Source of the DNA: Paenibacillus sp. RC67
GTDB lineage: Bacteria; Bacillota; Bacilli; Paenibacillales; NBRC-103111
Length of the DNA stretch: 64,000 nucleotides
Assembly (NCBI RefSeq): GCF_030020805.1
Contig: NZ_CP125098.1
Location: forward strand, 5,851,501-5,915,500
Reading direction: 5' to 3'
Shown: positions 16,218 through 24,774 of the stretch, piece by piece
How the letters are laid out: each line of letters opens with the position of its first letter
How positions within the stretch are numbered: position 1 is the stretch's first letter
The notes under the pieces: generated by a model
What the model saw: only the letters and a program-made list of their open reading frames with translations
What the model was told of the DNA's origin: nothing
Databases searched by the model: none
Made by a program: the position numbers and the translations under genes

Positions 16218-16874
16218 TTAAAACTGGCTTAATTTCGCGCCTTCCCAGTCTGCAAGGAAACGTTCGATTCCTGCATCCGTCAAAGGATGTTTAGCCATGG
16301 ATTGAATAACTTTATAAGGAACCGTAGCAATATCAGAGCCCAACAATGCCGCTTCAATTACGTGAGCGGAGTGACGAACGCTTGCTGCAATAATTTCCGA
16401 GGAAATATTATGCACTTTGAATATTTGGCTGATTTCCTCTATCAGGTTCATACCAACTTGGTTGATGTCATCCAAACGGCCGATGAAAGGAGAAACATAA
16501 GTTGCTCCTGCACGTGCTGCAAGCAAAGCTTGAGTGGAGCTAAAAATCAAAGTTACGTTTGTTTTGATGCCTTCTTGCGTGAAAATTTTAGTTGCTTTCA
16601 GACCTTCTTCAGTCATTGGCACTTTAACTACGATGCCTTCGCCCAAAGCTGCAAGCTTACGGCCTTGTTCAACCATTTCATTAGCTTCAAGGCTGATAAC
16701 TTCTGCGCTGATAGGAATATTTCCGACTATGGAAACAATCTCCTTAACCGTTTCGAAGAAGTCTCTTCCTTCTTTAGCGATTAGGGAAGGATTTGTTGTT
16801 ACACCCGCAATAACTCCCAAATCGTGTGCTTTACGAATTTCTTCCACATTGGCTGTGTCGATAAACAATTTCAA
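16218..16874 (-). CDS. tal: Transaldolase, TalC/FSA-like small type
   Basis: Transfers dihydroxyacetone units in the pentose phosphate pathway. It is a 218 aa class I aldolase barrel with MKLFIDTANVEEI at the start, GVTTNPSLIAKEG, the Schiff-base Lys in GIVVKVPMTEEGLKA, and YVSPFIGRLDDI. Small transaldolases and fructose-6-phosphate aldolases are hard to tell apart by sequence. The start is TTG at 16874 with AAGGGTGA in front. Its place beside xylB fits pentose use. Confidence 0.9.
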   Translation of the reverse strand: MKLFIDTANVEEIRKAHDLGVIAGVTTNPSLIAKEGRDFFETVKEIVSIVGNIPISAEVISLEANEMVEQGRKLAALGEGIVVKVPMTEEGLKATKIFTQEGIKTNVTLIFSSTQALLAARAGATYVSPFIGRLDDINQVGMNLIEEISQIFKVHNISSEIIAASVRHSAHVIEAALLGSDIATVPYKVIQSMAKHPLTDAGIERFLADWEGAKLSQF

Positions 16875-17078
16875 AACTCAGTCACCCTTTCATATCTTTT
16901 CCTTCAATCCTGTTTATACATCATTTCTTGTAAGGAAGGTAAGATACCAGAGAGCTTGTCCCCTTTTTAATCTGAATTCGAAAGTATTTAAGTCATAGCA
17001 AGAATATAAAAGAATTCATCAGGAACGCTTTTGGCACTTGCTTCATTACATGAATATGGTAAAAACAGTAAATGACAC

Positions 17079-17265
17079 AAAAAACCCGCATATGCCGTCC
17101 GATTTAGCGTTTCAAACCCGCTCTCGCAGGTGGGTGTCCGCAGAAGCGTCTTTGAGGTCCCTTTTCGGGGGCATGTCAGCAACGCTACAATGTAGGTCTC
17201 CCAAGAAACAGTCATTGGTTCAAAACAACTTAAAACCGAAACGAACATCGCAGGATTTTGTTGTA
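17079..17265 (-). ncRNA. ssrS: 6S RNA (regulator of sigma-A RNA polymerase)
   Basis: About 187 nt on the minus strand. The 5' end has GCGATGTTCG and the 3' end CGGACGGCAT, the conserved 6S terminal pieces. The ends CCTGCGATG and ATATGCGGG pair as the closing stem, and long hairpin arms separated by weak regions lie between. A strong promoter is in front and a run of six U's follows. 6S RNA mimics an open promoter and holds sigma-A holoenzyme in stationary phase. No good protein frame is present. Confidence 0.8.
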
Positions 17266-17270
17266 CATTC

Positions 17271-17299
17271 ATTATATGATCTTCTCGCCCGAAAGTAAA
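17271..17299 (-). promoter_or_regulatory. Promoter of the 6S RNA gene
   Basis: Minus strand TTTACT (17299-17294), 17 bp spacer, TATAAT (17276-17271), about 6 nt before the RNA start. Confidence 0.75.
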
Positions 17300-17336
17300 C
17301 CTTGAGAGGCGCAGAACTTGTTGCCATTTCAAACTT

Positions 17337-18194
17337 TTATGCTTTGTCAGGTTTAGTATGCCCTTCTGAATCCTGTTGATGCATCGTTAAGGCTTGCTGC
17401 TCTTTCTTTTCTTCTGTATGGCTCAGCGCTTTATCTGTTCTAGCTTCAAGCTCATCCTCCTCGCTTGCACCTGAGGCTTCAGCTTCCTTCTCAGCCATCT
17501 CTTGCTGCTTCATTTGCAATCGACCAAAGATATGGTTAAAGTGCCAGAACGAAATAATTGCAATAATACTTCCCATAAAAAACGGAATCAAAAACGTGTA
17601 CTTGAAGCTGAAATAAACAACAACCGAGTTTAAAACAATCATCGAGATAGACCGCACAGGATGTCCAATCGAAATCAATACTGCATTTTTAATAATTTGA
17701 AATAGCTTCATATGAAGATGCGACAATATAGAGAAAAAGTGGAATAACGAAATCGAAAGCAGTACGGTTAGCGTTAGCACTAAATATTTCAACAGGCTAA
17801 GGTTCCCCGTCATATTGTTATAGACATATAAATTAACAGCTATGATAATTCCAAACACCAAATAAACGAGACCGCCGAGCATAGCTTGCTTATAATTTTC
17901 TTTATACCCACGGAAATAGGTTTTAAATAAGGGTACATCCTCTTCCCCAGTAAGCCATTTGCGGGCAACCGAGAACATGGCTGCAGTCGCTGGGAATAGT
18001 GTAAATGGGGATAGAACGCCCATTACAGCAAGAAAAAAGTAAAACTGCGACATGGCTTCAATTGATAAAAACCCCGTAAATCCTATAAAAAAAACAGGAA
18101 GCGAGCAAATCGCCCATAACACATTTATAACGGATAACCGCATAATCCATTCCGATATACGGTAAAATCCCCCCATCAACCCTCTAAACTCCAA
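17337..18194 (-). CDS. YesL-like DUF624 membrane protein
   Basis: Protein of 285 aa with about five to six membrane segments (first near residues 20-45) and a hydrophilic, Glu/Gln-rich, probably cytosolic tail of ~65 residues (KQQEMAEKEAEASGASEEDE and on). The N-terminus resembles the DUF624/YesL family, often found near sugar ABC transporters in Bacillales, but no such genes are here. The long charged tail is unusual. TTG at 18194 is the start with AAGGAGG ahead. Confidence 0.75.
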   Translation of the reverse strand: MEFRGLMGGFYRISEWIMRLSVINVLWAICSLPVFFIGFTGFLSIEAMSQFYFFLAVMGVLSPFTLFPATAAMFSVARKWLTGEEDVPLFKTYFRGYKENYKQAMLGGLVYLVFGIIIAVNLYVYNNMTGNLSLLKYLVLTLTVLLSISLFHFFSILSHLHMKLFQIIKNAVLISIGHPVRSISMIVLNSVVVYFSFKYTFLIPFFMGSIIAIISFWHFNHIFGRLQMKQQEMAEKEAEASGASEEDELEARTDKALSHTEEKKEQQALTMHQQDSEGHTKPDKA

Positions 18195-18302
18195 TACAAA
18201 GCCCTCCTTAGCGATCTACGTATGCTGCAACAATTATATAACCTATATTATAGCCTATTTTTCACGAACTAGGTAGCTGTCTATGCGCTTTTCGTCTATA
18301 GA

Positions 18303-18311
18303 CATATGTTA
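18303..18311 (+). promoter_or_regulatory. Possible sporulation-sigma -10 for the YjcZ-like gene
   Basis: CATATGTTA fits the sigma-K -10 pattern CATANNNTA, but no convincing -35 is seen. A perfect palindrome, GTCTATAGAC, lies at 18294-18303. Confidence 0.3.
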
Positions 18312-18356
18312 TAGTAACACCCGGCAAAGACCCAAATGCAAAGGAGGTTAGCCACC

Positions 18357-18455
18357 ATGTCATTGTCCTGCGGAGCTAATGTCTGGACTTCTACTGGAAT
18401 CATCCTAGTATTATTTATCCTGCTAGTTATTATCCTTCAAAGCTGCCTCTACTAA
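18357..18455 (+). CDS. YjcZ-like small hydrophobic protein, 32 aa
   Basis: A tiny gene with an excellent AGGAGG site. The peptide begins MSLSCGANVW and has one membrane segment, GIILVLFILLVIILQ, close to the GFALIVVLFILLIIVG core of YjcZ-family peptides, which are linked to sporulation in Bacillales. It has two Cys, one near each end, which YjcZ proteins usually lack. A terminator shared with cshA lies 64 bp downstream. Confidence 0.7.
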   Translation: MSLSCGANVWTSTGIILVLFILLVIILQSCLY

Positions 18456-18518
18456 GCAATTTTATTATCGCTTTATCACTTTATTGCTTTAATGGACATA
18501 AATATTCGGATGTGATAA

Positions 18519-18559
18519 AAAAAGGTGGGGCCTTCTATTGAAGAAAGCCCCACCTTTTT
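18519..18559. terminator. Terminator between the YjcZ-like gene and cshA
   Basis: A 13 bp perfect stem (18519-18531 / 18547-18559) with an inner CTTC/GAAG extension and A/T runs, usable from both sides. Confidence 0.9.
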
Positions 18560-18563
18560 CTTA

Positions 18564-20177
18564 TTAATTTTTCACTAATTCCTCGTTAGAACGGGAAGAA
18601 GTGGAACGATTGAAGCCACGGTCACGGTTGTATTCACGACCGCCTTCGCTGCGTCCGCCACGGTTGTTATCGCGGTTGTAGTCTCTTCCGCCGCCATCTC
18701 TGCTTCCACCATCTCTGCGAGGTGGTCTGGAGGAGGAACCGGAACGATCACGATCATACGGTCTGCCGCCTTCGCTGCGACGAGCACCGCCTGCTGTTCC
18801 ATAAGGACCGGAAGGTCTGCGGCCGGAGCTGCGAACATCTGGTCTTCTTTTCTTAGCGCGAAGCGGCTCTTCCGGAGTCAATTCGATTTCGATTTCCTTC
18901 TTGTCGCCTGTCAACAATTTCAACGCAGATGCGAGCAGGTGTACAGAATCATGCTGCTCCAACAGTTGAATAGCCAATCCTTTATATTCGTTGTGCTCAT
19001 CCTTCTGAAGAACTTCCAGGATGCGCTCAGCTGTCATTTTTTGTTTGCCTTCAATTGCTTCTGCCAAGCTCGGCATAGGCTTTCTTGTAATTTTATGACG
19101 AGTAATTTTCTCGATAAAATTCAAGTGGTCGATTTCTCTTGGTGTTACAAAAGTATAAGCTGCGCCTTCTTTACCTGCACGACCGGTACGGCCGATACGG
19201 TGAACATAGCTCTCAGGATCCTGCGGCAAGTCAAAGTTGATAACATGAGTAACGCCGGATACGTCCAAGCCGCGGGCTGCTACGTCCGTTGCAACCAATA
19301 CATCGATGCTCCCGTCACGGAATTTACGCATAACGTTATCACGTTGGTTTTGAGACAAGTCTCCATGAAGACCTTCTGCCGTATAACCGCGTTTTTGCAG
19401 TGCTTCTGCCAACTCATCGACGCGGCGCTTCGTACGACCAAAGATAATAGCAAGCTCAGGAGCTTCCATATCAATCAAACGGCACAAAGCTTCGAATTTT
19501 TGTCTTTCGTGAAGCTCGATGTACGATTGGTCGATCAACGGTGCGCTAACTTGCTTAGGAATGACGGAAACATGCTCAGGGTTACGCAGAAATTGTTGTG
19601 CCAACTTCTGAATGTTAGTCGGCATAGTAGCGGAGAACAGCATCGTTTGACGCTCTTCCGGAACCAGCTTCAAGATGGATTGGATGTCTTCCATGAAGCC
19701 CATATCCAGCATTTCGTCTGCCTCGTCCAAAATTACGGTTTGAACGTCATCCAGTTTAATCGTTTTACGATTAATGTGATCAAGCAAACGTCCAGGTGTA
19801 CCGATAATGATTTGAGGTCTTTTTTTCAATGCGCGAATTTGCTTCACGATATCTTGACCGCCATAGATCGGCAGGGAACGGATTCCTTTGAATCTCCCCA
19901 GCTTCTCGATCTCTTCAGCAACTTGGATTGCCAATTCACGGGTAGGGCACATAATCAAAGCGACGATTTTCTCTTCCTTCACGTCGATTTTATTAACAAG
20001 TGGAATACCGAATGCCGCTGTTTTACCTGTACCGGTTTGCGCTTGACCGATCAAGTCGCGGTTATCCATTGCGATTGGCATTGCTTTTTCCTGAATCGGT
20101 GTGGATTCCTCAAAGCCCATCTCCGTAATGGCTCTAAGTACCTTTGGCTCTAATCCGAATTCATTAAATGTTTTCAA
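18564..20177 (-). CDS. cshA: DEAD-box ATP-dependent RNA helicase CshA
   Basis: RNA helicase of the degradosome and cold response, 537 aa. The Q motif (FNEFGL...STPIQEKAMP), Walker A AQTGTGKT, PTRELAIQ, GTPGRLLDH, DEAD, SATMP, and the C-terminal HRIGRTGRAG are all present. A ~100 residue Arg/Gly/Asp/Ser-rich tail follows, an RGG-like RNA-binding extension. TTG at 20177 is the start behind AAGGAGA. A TATAAT near 20320 implies a leader of about 140 nt. Confidence 0.95.
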   Translation of the reverse strand: MKTFNEFGLEPKVLRAITEMGFEESTPIQEKAMPIAMDNRDLIGQAQTGTGKTAAFGIPLVNKIDVKEEKIVALIMCPTRELAIQVAEEIEKLGRFKGIRSLPIYGGQDIVKQIRALKKRPQIIIGTPGRLLDHINRKTIKLDDVQTVILDEADEMLDMGFMEDIQSILKLVPEERQTMLFSATMPTNIQKLAQQFLRNPEHVSVIPKQVSAPLIDQSYIELHERQKFEALCRLIDMEAPELAIIFGRTKRRVDELAEALQKRGYTAEGLHGDLSQNQRDNVMRKFRDGSIDVLVATDVAARGLDVSGVTHVINFDLPQDPESYVHRIGRTGRAGKEGAAYTFVTPREIDHLNFIEKITRHKITRKPMPSLAEAIEGKQKMTAERILEVLQKDEHNEYKGLAIQLLEQHDSVHLLASALKLLTGDKKEIEIELTPEEPLRAKKRRPDVRSSGRRPSGPYGTAGGARRSEGGRPYDRDRSGSSSRPPRRDGGSRDGGGRDYNRDNNRGGRSEGGREYNRDRGFNRSTSSRSNEELVKN

Positions 20178-20452
20178 ATGATTTAATCTCCTTTTAATTT
20201 AGGGTTCTTATTTGTATTTACCCTTAAGTGCGACTCCTATATCCTAATATTGTATCTGCAAAATGCGTCCGAAGCATTCGAATTTAAATACGCAAGGCCG
20301 TACTTAAGAATATCTTTAGTATTATACCACAAACGGAAATGATATTCCAGAAATTTCACCGTGAAACCTTAAGTTCCGCTTTATCGTATATAATATGTAT
20401 AATAGTCTTAAGAAGATCATTTTTTTATGATATATGCAAAGGAGAATTTGCC

Positions 20453-20986
20453 ATGTCGATTTGGAAAAGAGTAGGTAACATCATTAAAAGCAATAAAGAA
20501 GAAGCACCCGTCAAAGCGGCTAATCCTGTAGAAGAAACGCAGGTCGGAGATATTATTATTGTGGATCTTGAGGAGTACGTCGTCTCCGGAAAGCTTACTT
20601 ATTTTGATAGAGGCTTCCCTCCTCATCGCTTCGCCTATTATTTACAAAATGGCAATTCATACGCATGTCTTCTTGTGGAAAAAGGGCGATCCTACGAAAC
20701 CTTCCTTTGCCAATTTGTAGAAGGATCTCTGGATAGCCCTCACGATGTTCCGACGGAGCTTGATTTGGATGGCGAAGCCACCTTCAGTCTGGAAAATCAT
20801 CGCAGCGATATGGTTCGCGCAGATGGAAATACCGATTTTCGCGGCAATGATGATCTTATGATCTGGCGCTACTTCGGACCGGAAGGACGTTATTTCTTCC
20901 TCCAATGGCAGGATGGGAAGTTTATTGCAATGGAAGGCACCAAAACACCTGTCGGACAAATAAAGTTCATTAAAGGCAGTCGTTAA
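20453..20986 (+). CDS. DUF4178-domain protein
   Basis: Cytosolic protein of 177 aa. VGDIIIVDLEEYVVSGKLTY and the later WRYFGPEGRYFFLQWQDGKF fit the beta-rich DUF4178 domain. The ATG at 20453 has AAAGGAG ahead; the longer frame upstream covers promoter sequence. The gene precedes a DUF4247 lipoprotein gene by 58 bp, a pair I recall from several Gram-positive genomes. Role unknown. Confidence 0.75.
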   Translation: MSIWKRVGNIIKSNKEEAPVKAANPVEETQVGDIIIVDLEEYVVSGKLTYFDRGFPPHRFAYYLQNGNSYACLLVEKGRSYETFLCQFVEGSLDSPHDVPTELDLDGEATFSLENHRSDMVRADGNTDFRGNDDLMIWRYFGPEGRYFFLQWQDGKFIAMEGTKTPVGQIKFIKGSR

Positions 20987-21044
20987 TCATGCCTATACTG
21001 CCATCCACTATGCAGTCGCATTATTGTATGGAGGTGATTCTATT

Positions 21045-21776
21045 ATGAAAAAGCATTGGGTGCAGTGGCTCGCCATTCTTATGGTCTTCGCTCTGCTCAC
21101 AGCATGCGGCAACGCAGGCAATTATATTAAAGACAATTATTCCTTAATCGATGTGCAGGGTCAGGGTAAAAATACCGCTAAAATCTATTCAGTTGAAGGT
21201 AAAGATGTCCCTTCCGTGGCGAAGGAACTGGCCAATAATGAAAAACCAAAGGAAACAAGCAAGGAATCCGCAGATCAGATGTTCCTTGTCTACGATAATA
21301 AGATCATCAACCTGCAAAAGGATCCTAATAACGCAAGCAATACACTGGTAGAACTTGATTCCATCGAATATGCCAAGCAAAACTACGATTCCTCCTTTTT
21401 ACAAGGTTATGTAGCGGCTTCATTGCTGCAGTCGCTGTTCGGAGGCGGATGGTCCAACAATAGAGGCAGCAGTGATTATCGCGGATACACCTCGAGCCAA
21501 CGTTATAACGATTACGGCAAATATCAGGCTACTCCTGATTCATCGTCCAAATCGGGCAGCTCTGCAACGCCTTCTACTACGGAACGAAAAGGAAGCTTTA
21601 GTACCGGCTCGAAAGCAACCACACCGCCTACTTCATCAGGGAGTACTGGCAGCAGCAGTTCTGGTAGCAACATCCGTAAGAATGACGGTTCAACTCCAAC
21701 TTACAAAGCGCCGAGCTCAAGCTCCAAGTCTTCGCCTAGCACCAGTACCCGCTCGGGTTCCTTCAAAAAAAAATAA
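21045..21776 (+). CDS. DUF4247 lipoprotein
   Basis: Protein of 243 aa. The signal peptide ends in the lipobox LLTACG, so the mature protein should be lipid-anchored outside the membrane. A folded DUF4247 part (YSLIDVQGQG to LDSIEYAKQNYDSSF) spans about residues 28-115. The last ~110 residues are a low-complexity Ser/Thr/Gly-rich stretch ending SGSFKKK, which looks cell-wall spanning. GGAGGTGA sets the ATG. It probably works with the DUF4178 protein encoded just upstream. Confidence 0.8.
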   Translation: MKKHWVQWLAILMVFALLTACGNAGNYIKDNYSLIDVQGQGKNTAKIYSVEGKDVPSVAKELANNEKPKETSKESADQMFLVYDNKIINLQKDPNNASNTLVELDSIEYAKQNYDSSFLQGYVAASLLQSLFGGGWSNNRGSSDYRGYTSSQRYNDYGKYQATPDSSSKSGSSATPSTTERKGSFSTGSKATTPPTSSGSTGSSSSGSNIRKNDGSTPTYKAPSSSSKSSPSTSTRSGSFKKK

Positions 21777-21786
21777 CATGACGATG

Positions 21787-21825
21787 GCCCTGACAGTAAA
21801 AAGTTTGCTGCTGCAGGGCTTTTTT
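21787..21825 (+). terminator. Terminator after the DUF4247 gene
   Basis: GCCCTG(A)CAG pairs with CTGCAGGGC (ending 21819), followed by a T-run. Confidence 0.75.
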
Positions 21826-21925
21826 CTTGCCCTCTTGCTCCAACATTTCCAATATAGGATTGAAAATACAATTCAAGCTCCATACTGTATATAGAATCAA
21901 CAACGACTTTATGGAGGGACCAACC

Positions 21926-22750
21926 ATGGTTTACCAATGGACCCGTGCAATAATTGTGATTATCATCGGTTCCGCTCTCGTCTCCATCAGCTTCAACTTA
22001 TTCCTTATTCCTCATCAGCTGCTGAGCGGCGGTTTTTCCGGAATCTCTATGATCGTCGGTTATTTGACAGGATGGAATATCGCGCTGCTGTACTTTGTTA
22101 GCAATCTTCCGGTCTTAATCTGGGGCTTACTTAAGATCGGACGCAAATTTATTATTCTTAGCGTCATTTCCGTTATCGTCACGTCCTGGTTTATGGATAT
22201 CATCCCCAAACATGCCATTGCTCAGGATGAGATACTCGCAGCTGTTACCGGTGGCGTACTCATTGGCATTGGGGCAGGGATTTGCATGCGTATGGGAGGC
22301 TCTACGGGGGGATTTGACATCATTGGTTCGATCATTACGCAAAAACGGGATTTCCCGCTTGGAACCTCCCTTTTTGTCCTAAATGGAGTCGTTATTGTCG
22401 CTCTCGGATATCTCAAGGAGAATTGGGACTTGGCCCTCTACTCGATGCTCTCCATCTTTATTACCGGCAAAATTATCGATACCATCCATACCAGGCATTT
22501 GAAGGTTACAGTCTTCATTATGACCCGCAATAAGGATGCACTGCTTGAGCAATTACTGAAAAAACAACGAGGTGTAACAGTAATCAGCACCGAAGGAGCT
22601 TATACCAAGCATCCTCAGCATATGCTGATGACCGTCACAACGAGGTATGAGCTTGTTGAATTGCAGCAAATGATTCGCGCAGTGGCTCCTGACGCTTTCG
22701 TCAATATTGTGGAGACTATCGCCATTATGGGCCAATTCAGGCGTGGTTAG
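21926..22750 (+). CDS. YitT-family membrane protein (DUF161 and DUF2179)
   Basis: Protein of 274 aa. The N-terminal two thirds has five or six membrane segments with SGGFSGISMIVGYLTGWN and GGSTGGFDIIG, typical YitT signatures. The C-terminal ~80 residues (VFIMTRNKDALLEQL to AFVNIVETIAIMG) form the cytosolic DUF2179 domain. Transport function is assumed but unproven for the family. The ATG at 21926 follows GGAGGGA. Confidence 0.87.
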   Translation: MVYQWTRAIIVIIIGSALVSISFNLFLIPHQLLSGGFSGISMIVGYLTGWNIALLYFVSNLPVLIWGLLKIGRKFIILSVISVIVTSWFMDIIPKHAIAQDEILAAVTGGVLIGIGAGICMRMGGSTGGFDIIGSIITQKRDFPLGTSLFVLNGVVIVALGYLKENWDLALYSMLSIFITGKIIDTIHTRHLKVTVFIMTRNKDALLEQLLKKQRGVTVISTEGAYTKHPQHMLMTVTTRYELVELQQMIRAVAPDAFVNIVETIAIMGQFRRG

Positions 22751-22905
22751 CCGTCGGTAAAGCAAATATTAGAAACATATCCCATACTTTTTATCATAAA
22801 ATATGTTATACTGAGGTCAGTACTTTCATAATCTATCCTCATGCTTTACCGGTTCTACTCACGTAAGTTTGCCTGATCTTCTTCAACAGATGATGAGAAA
22901 GGGTG

Positions 22906-23100
22906 ATGCTTGTGGAAACAGTAAAGTTATCGACGATTGTGATGAGATTGACTCCCGAGTTGTATCCTTTTCTGAAGCGGTCGGAACTCGACTTTGAGAT
23001 TGTACTTCGTAACGGGATTGAAGCGTTGGAAGCCGAGGATGCAATGGAAATTATTCAATACAGCATTTCCGAACATCAAAAAGACGCCTTGCTCCATTGA
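22906..23100 (+). CDS. Small hypothetical protein, 64 aa
   Basis: I do not recognise this family. It is a mixed-charge, probably helical cytosolic protein (MRLTPELYPFLKRSELDFEI, then EALEAEDAMEIIQYSISEHQ). AAAGGGTG overlaps the ATG at 22906, so the GTG at 22912 may be the true start. A terminator begins inside its last codons, which supports a real gene unit. Confidence 0.6.
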   Translation: MLVETVKLSTIVMRLTPELYPFLKRSELDFEIVLRNGIEALEAEDAMEIIQYSISEHQKDALLH

Positions 23101-23110
23101 GGGCGTCTTT
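23080..23110 (+). terminator. Terminator overlapping the end of the small hypothetical gene
   Basis: AAAGACGCC / GGCGTCTTT, a 9 bp perfect stem around the stop codon. Confidence 0.8.
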
Positions 23111-23219
23111 ATTTTGGACTCATTCTGAAAAAAATTTATGTTTTCGTAATAATTTATACTTATAAATGCCTTAATTAATGGTATGATAGATTCAAGACTA
23201 TAAAACGGAGGTTGATCGC

Positions 23220-23462
23220 ATGGGCGCACTGTCACCATGGCATATTATATTAATAGCTCTCGTCGCTTTGCTGCTGTTCGGACCGAATAAATTACCTGAA
23301 CTCGGACGCGGATTTGGCAAAATGTTCCGTGAGTTTAAAGACGCAACAACAGGCAACGGAAACGCAGGTTCTAACGATGAGTCAGCTGCTCAGAAAAAAG
23401 AATTGGCATCCGCTACAGAAACTCAACCGCACGACAATACACATCAGACTACGAATAAATAG
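23220..23462 (+). CDS. tatA: Twin-arginine translocase subunit TatA
   Basis: Pore-forming Tat component of 80 aa. An N-terminal membrane helix (HIILIALVALLLF) runs into the hinge FGPNKLPELGRGFGKMFREFK, followed by an amphipathic helix and a polar tail. This is the TatA/E type. No tatC adjoins. ACGGAGGTTG sets the ATG, and a TATGAT -10 is visible about 40 bp upstream. Confidence 0.93.
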   Translation: MGALSPWHIILIALVALLLFGPNKLPELGRGFGKMFREFKDATTGNGNAGSNDESAAQKKELASATETQPHDNTHQTTNK

Positions 23463-23471
23463 TCATTCACT

Positions 23472-23500
23472 CATCCGCCATCAAAGGCCGGATGTTTTTT
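23472..23500 (+). terminator. Terminator after tatA
   Basis: CATCCG / CGGATG with inner CC/GG, followed by nine T's. It overlaps the last codons of the convergent MFS gene. Confidence 0.82.
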
Positions 23501-24644
23501 TTTGCCTGAGCAGGTAAGCATGAGTCCCGAGAATAAGAACCGACGCAACCGCTGTCATCACTGCTCCAAAGATGTACATGGCATGCCCTCCCCATTCATC
23601 CTTAATATAACCCCCTACAAATCCACCGGTAATTCCGGCCATTCCAAGAAAAACGGCAGAAAGCATCGCTTGCCCTGTAGACCGCATCGATTCTGGCACA
23701 AGACGAACCGCATATTGAACCGCAACGATCCAGAATACGGCGAATGTAACGGAGTGGGTCAACTGAAGCCAAATCAATAAGGTTGGGTCGGTAATCCAGG
23801 CATACAACATCCAACGGATCGTATACAGCACCGCTACAATTCCTAATAGAGCTAGCTCATGGAAACGGTGCATGATTCTCCCGAGCAATGCGAAGGTAGG
23901 AACTTCTCCAAGAGCAGCAAGCGCCCAAGCCCACCCTGCCATCGAATCGCTGGCACCTAAATCTTTTAAATACAATACCAATAACCCGTCATTCATCCGG
24001 TGGGGCACCATCAATATAAATACAAGAAACAAGAACCATAGGAATAAGCGATTTTTCAATACACTGGTAAACGCGCTGAAAGAAATACGAGAACCGCTGC
24101 CCTTGTCATCTTTAAGAAATAAGAGCAATACGAACGGGAGAACCCATATGGACCAGTACAACATAGGGATATGCTGTACTCCGCCCAAAGCGGTAAGCAC
24201 AATGCCGGCAGTCATCGCTATGAGAGTATACCCCATTGATCCCCACATGCGAACGGAGCCGTAAGAGAGTCCCTCCTGCAGCGTAGCCTTAATGGTTAGG
24301 CTATCCAGGAGTGGAGCCGAGGACAGCATGAAGAAGTAGAGAAGCAGCATAAAGACAAAAGCCCACACGTATCCGCTCGTATAGAAAATGCCGACGCTAG
24401 ACAGCATGGTCAAAAGCCAGAGAACGCCAATAATCAGCTTCGACGTATTGTAGCGATCGCTTAAATATCCCCAAAGAGGCTGCGCAAAAATAGCTACAAA
24501 TGGACCGAACATCATTAACAAACCGATCTGCGAAGAAGAGTAGCCTTTGAGCCCGAAGTAAATAGGAAGAAAGGGCATTAGCACTGCCGTTGTTGCGTAA
24601 TAAGAGAAATTGAGTCCTCGCAGGGTCCATATTTGTTTTTTCAT
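23481..24644 (-). CDS. MFS transporter, MFS_1-like/HcaT type
   Basis: Polytopic protein of 387 aa (12 predicted helices) starting MKKQIWTLRGLNFSYYATTA. PLWGYLSDRYNTSKLIIG is its motif A, and SVRMWGSMGYTL and the VPESMRSTGQAML segment are typical of the LacY/HcaT-like MFS_1_like group. It is clearly related to the protein encoded at 32867-34036, so the window has two paralogues. Substrate unknown. The ATG at 24644 follows AGAGGA; the longer frame upstream lacks a site. Confidence 0.82.
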   Translation of the reverse strand: MKKQIWTLRGLNFSYYATTAVLMPFLPIYFGLKGYSSSQIGLLMMFGPFVAIFAQPLWGYLSDRYNTSKLIIGVLWLLTMLSSVGIFYTSGYVWAFVFMLLLYFFMLSSAPLLDSLTIKATLQEGLSYGSVRMWGSMGYTLIAMTAGIVLTALGGVQHIPMLYWSIWVLPFVLLLFLKDDKGSGSRISFSAFTSVLKNRLFLWFLFLVFILMVPHRMNDGLLVLYLKDLGASDSMAGWAWALAALGEVPTFALLGRIMHRFHELALLGIVAVLYTIRWMLYAWITDPTLLIWLQLTHSVTFAVFWIVAVQYAVRLVPESMRSTGQAMLSAVFLGMAGITGGFVGGYIKDEWGGHAMYIFGAVMTAVASVLILGTHAYLLRQKKTSGL

Positions 24645-24774
24645 AGCACCGGTCCTCTTTTGGGTAATATAAATAAACACAGTAATTCTACAAAATGCGC
24701 CAAAGTTCTCTATCAACCTATCGACTCTTTTATTATAATAAAACATATCATTATGGCAAGGAGAGATCGACTAG

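Noticed and set aside
16988..17332. A 114-codon minus-strand frame over the 6S RNA locus
   Set aside because: It has no ribosome site, a composition unlike proteins, and overlaps the RNA with its own promoter and terminator.
18939..20153. A 404-codon frame opposite cshA
   Set aside because: It is a long antisense shadow of a conserved helicase gene, with Cys/His-rich nonsense translation and no ribosome site.
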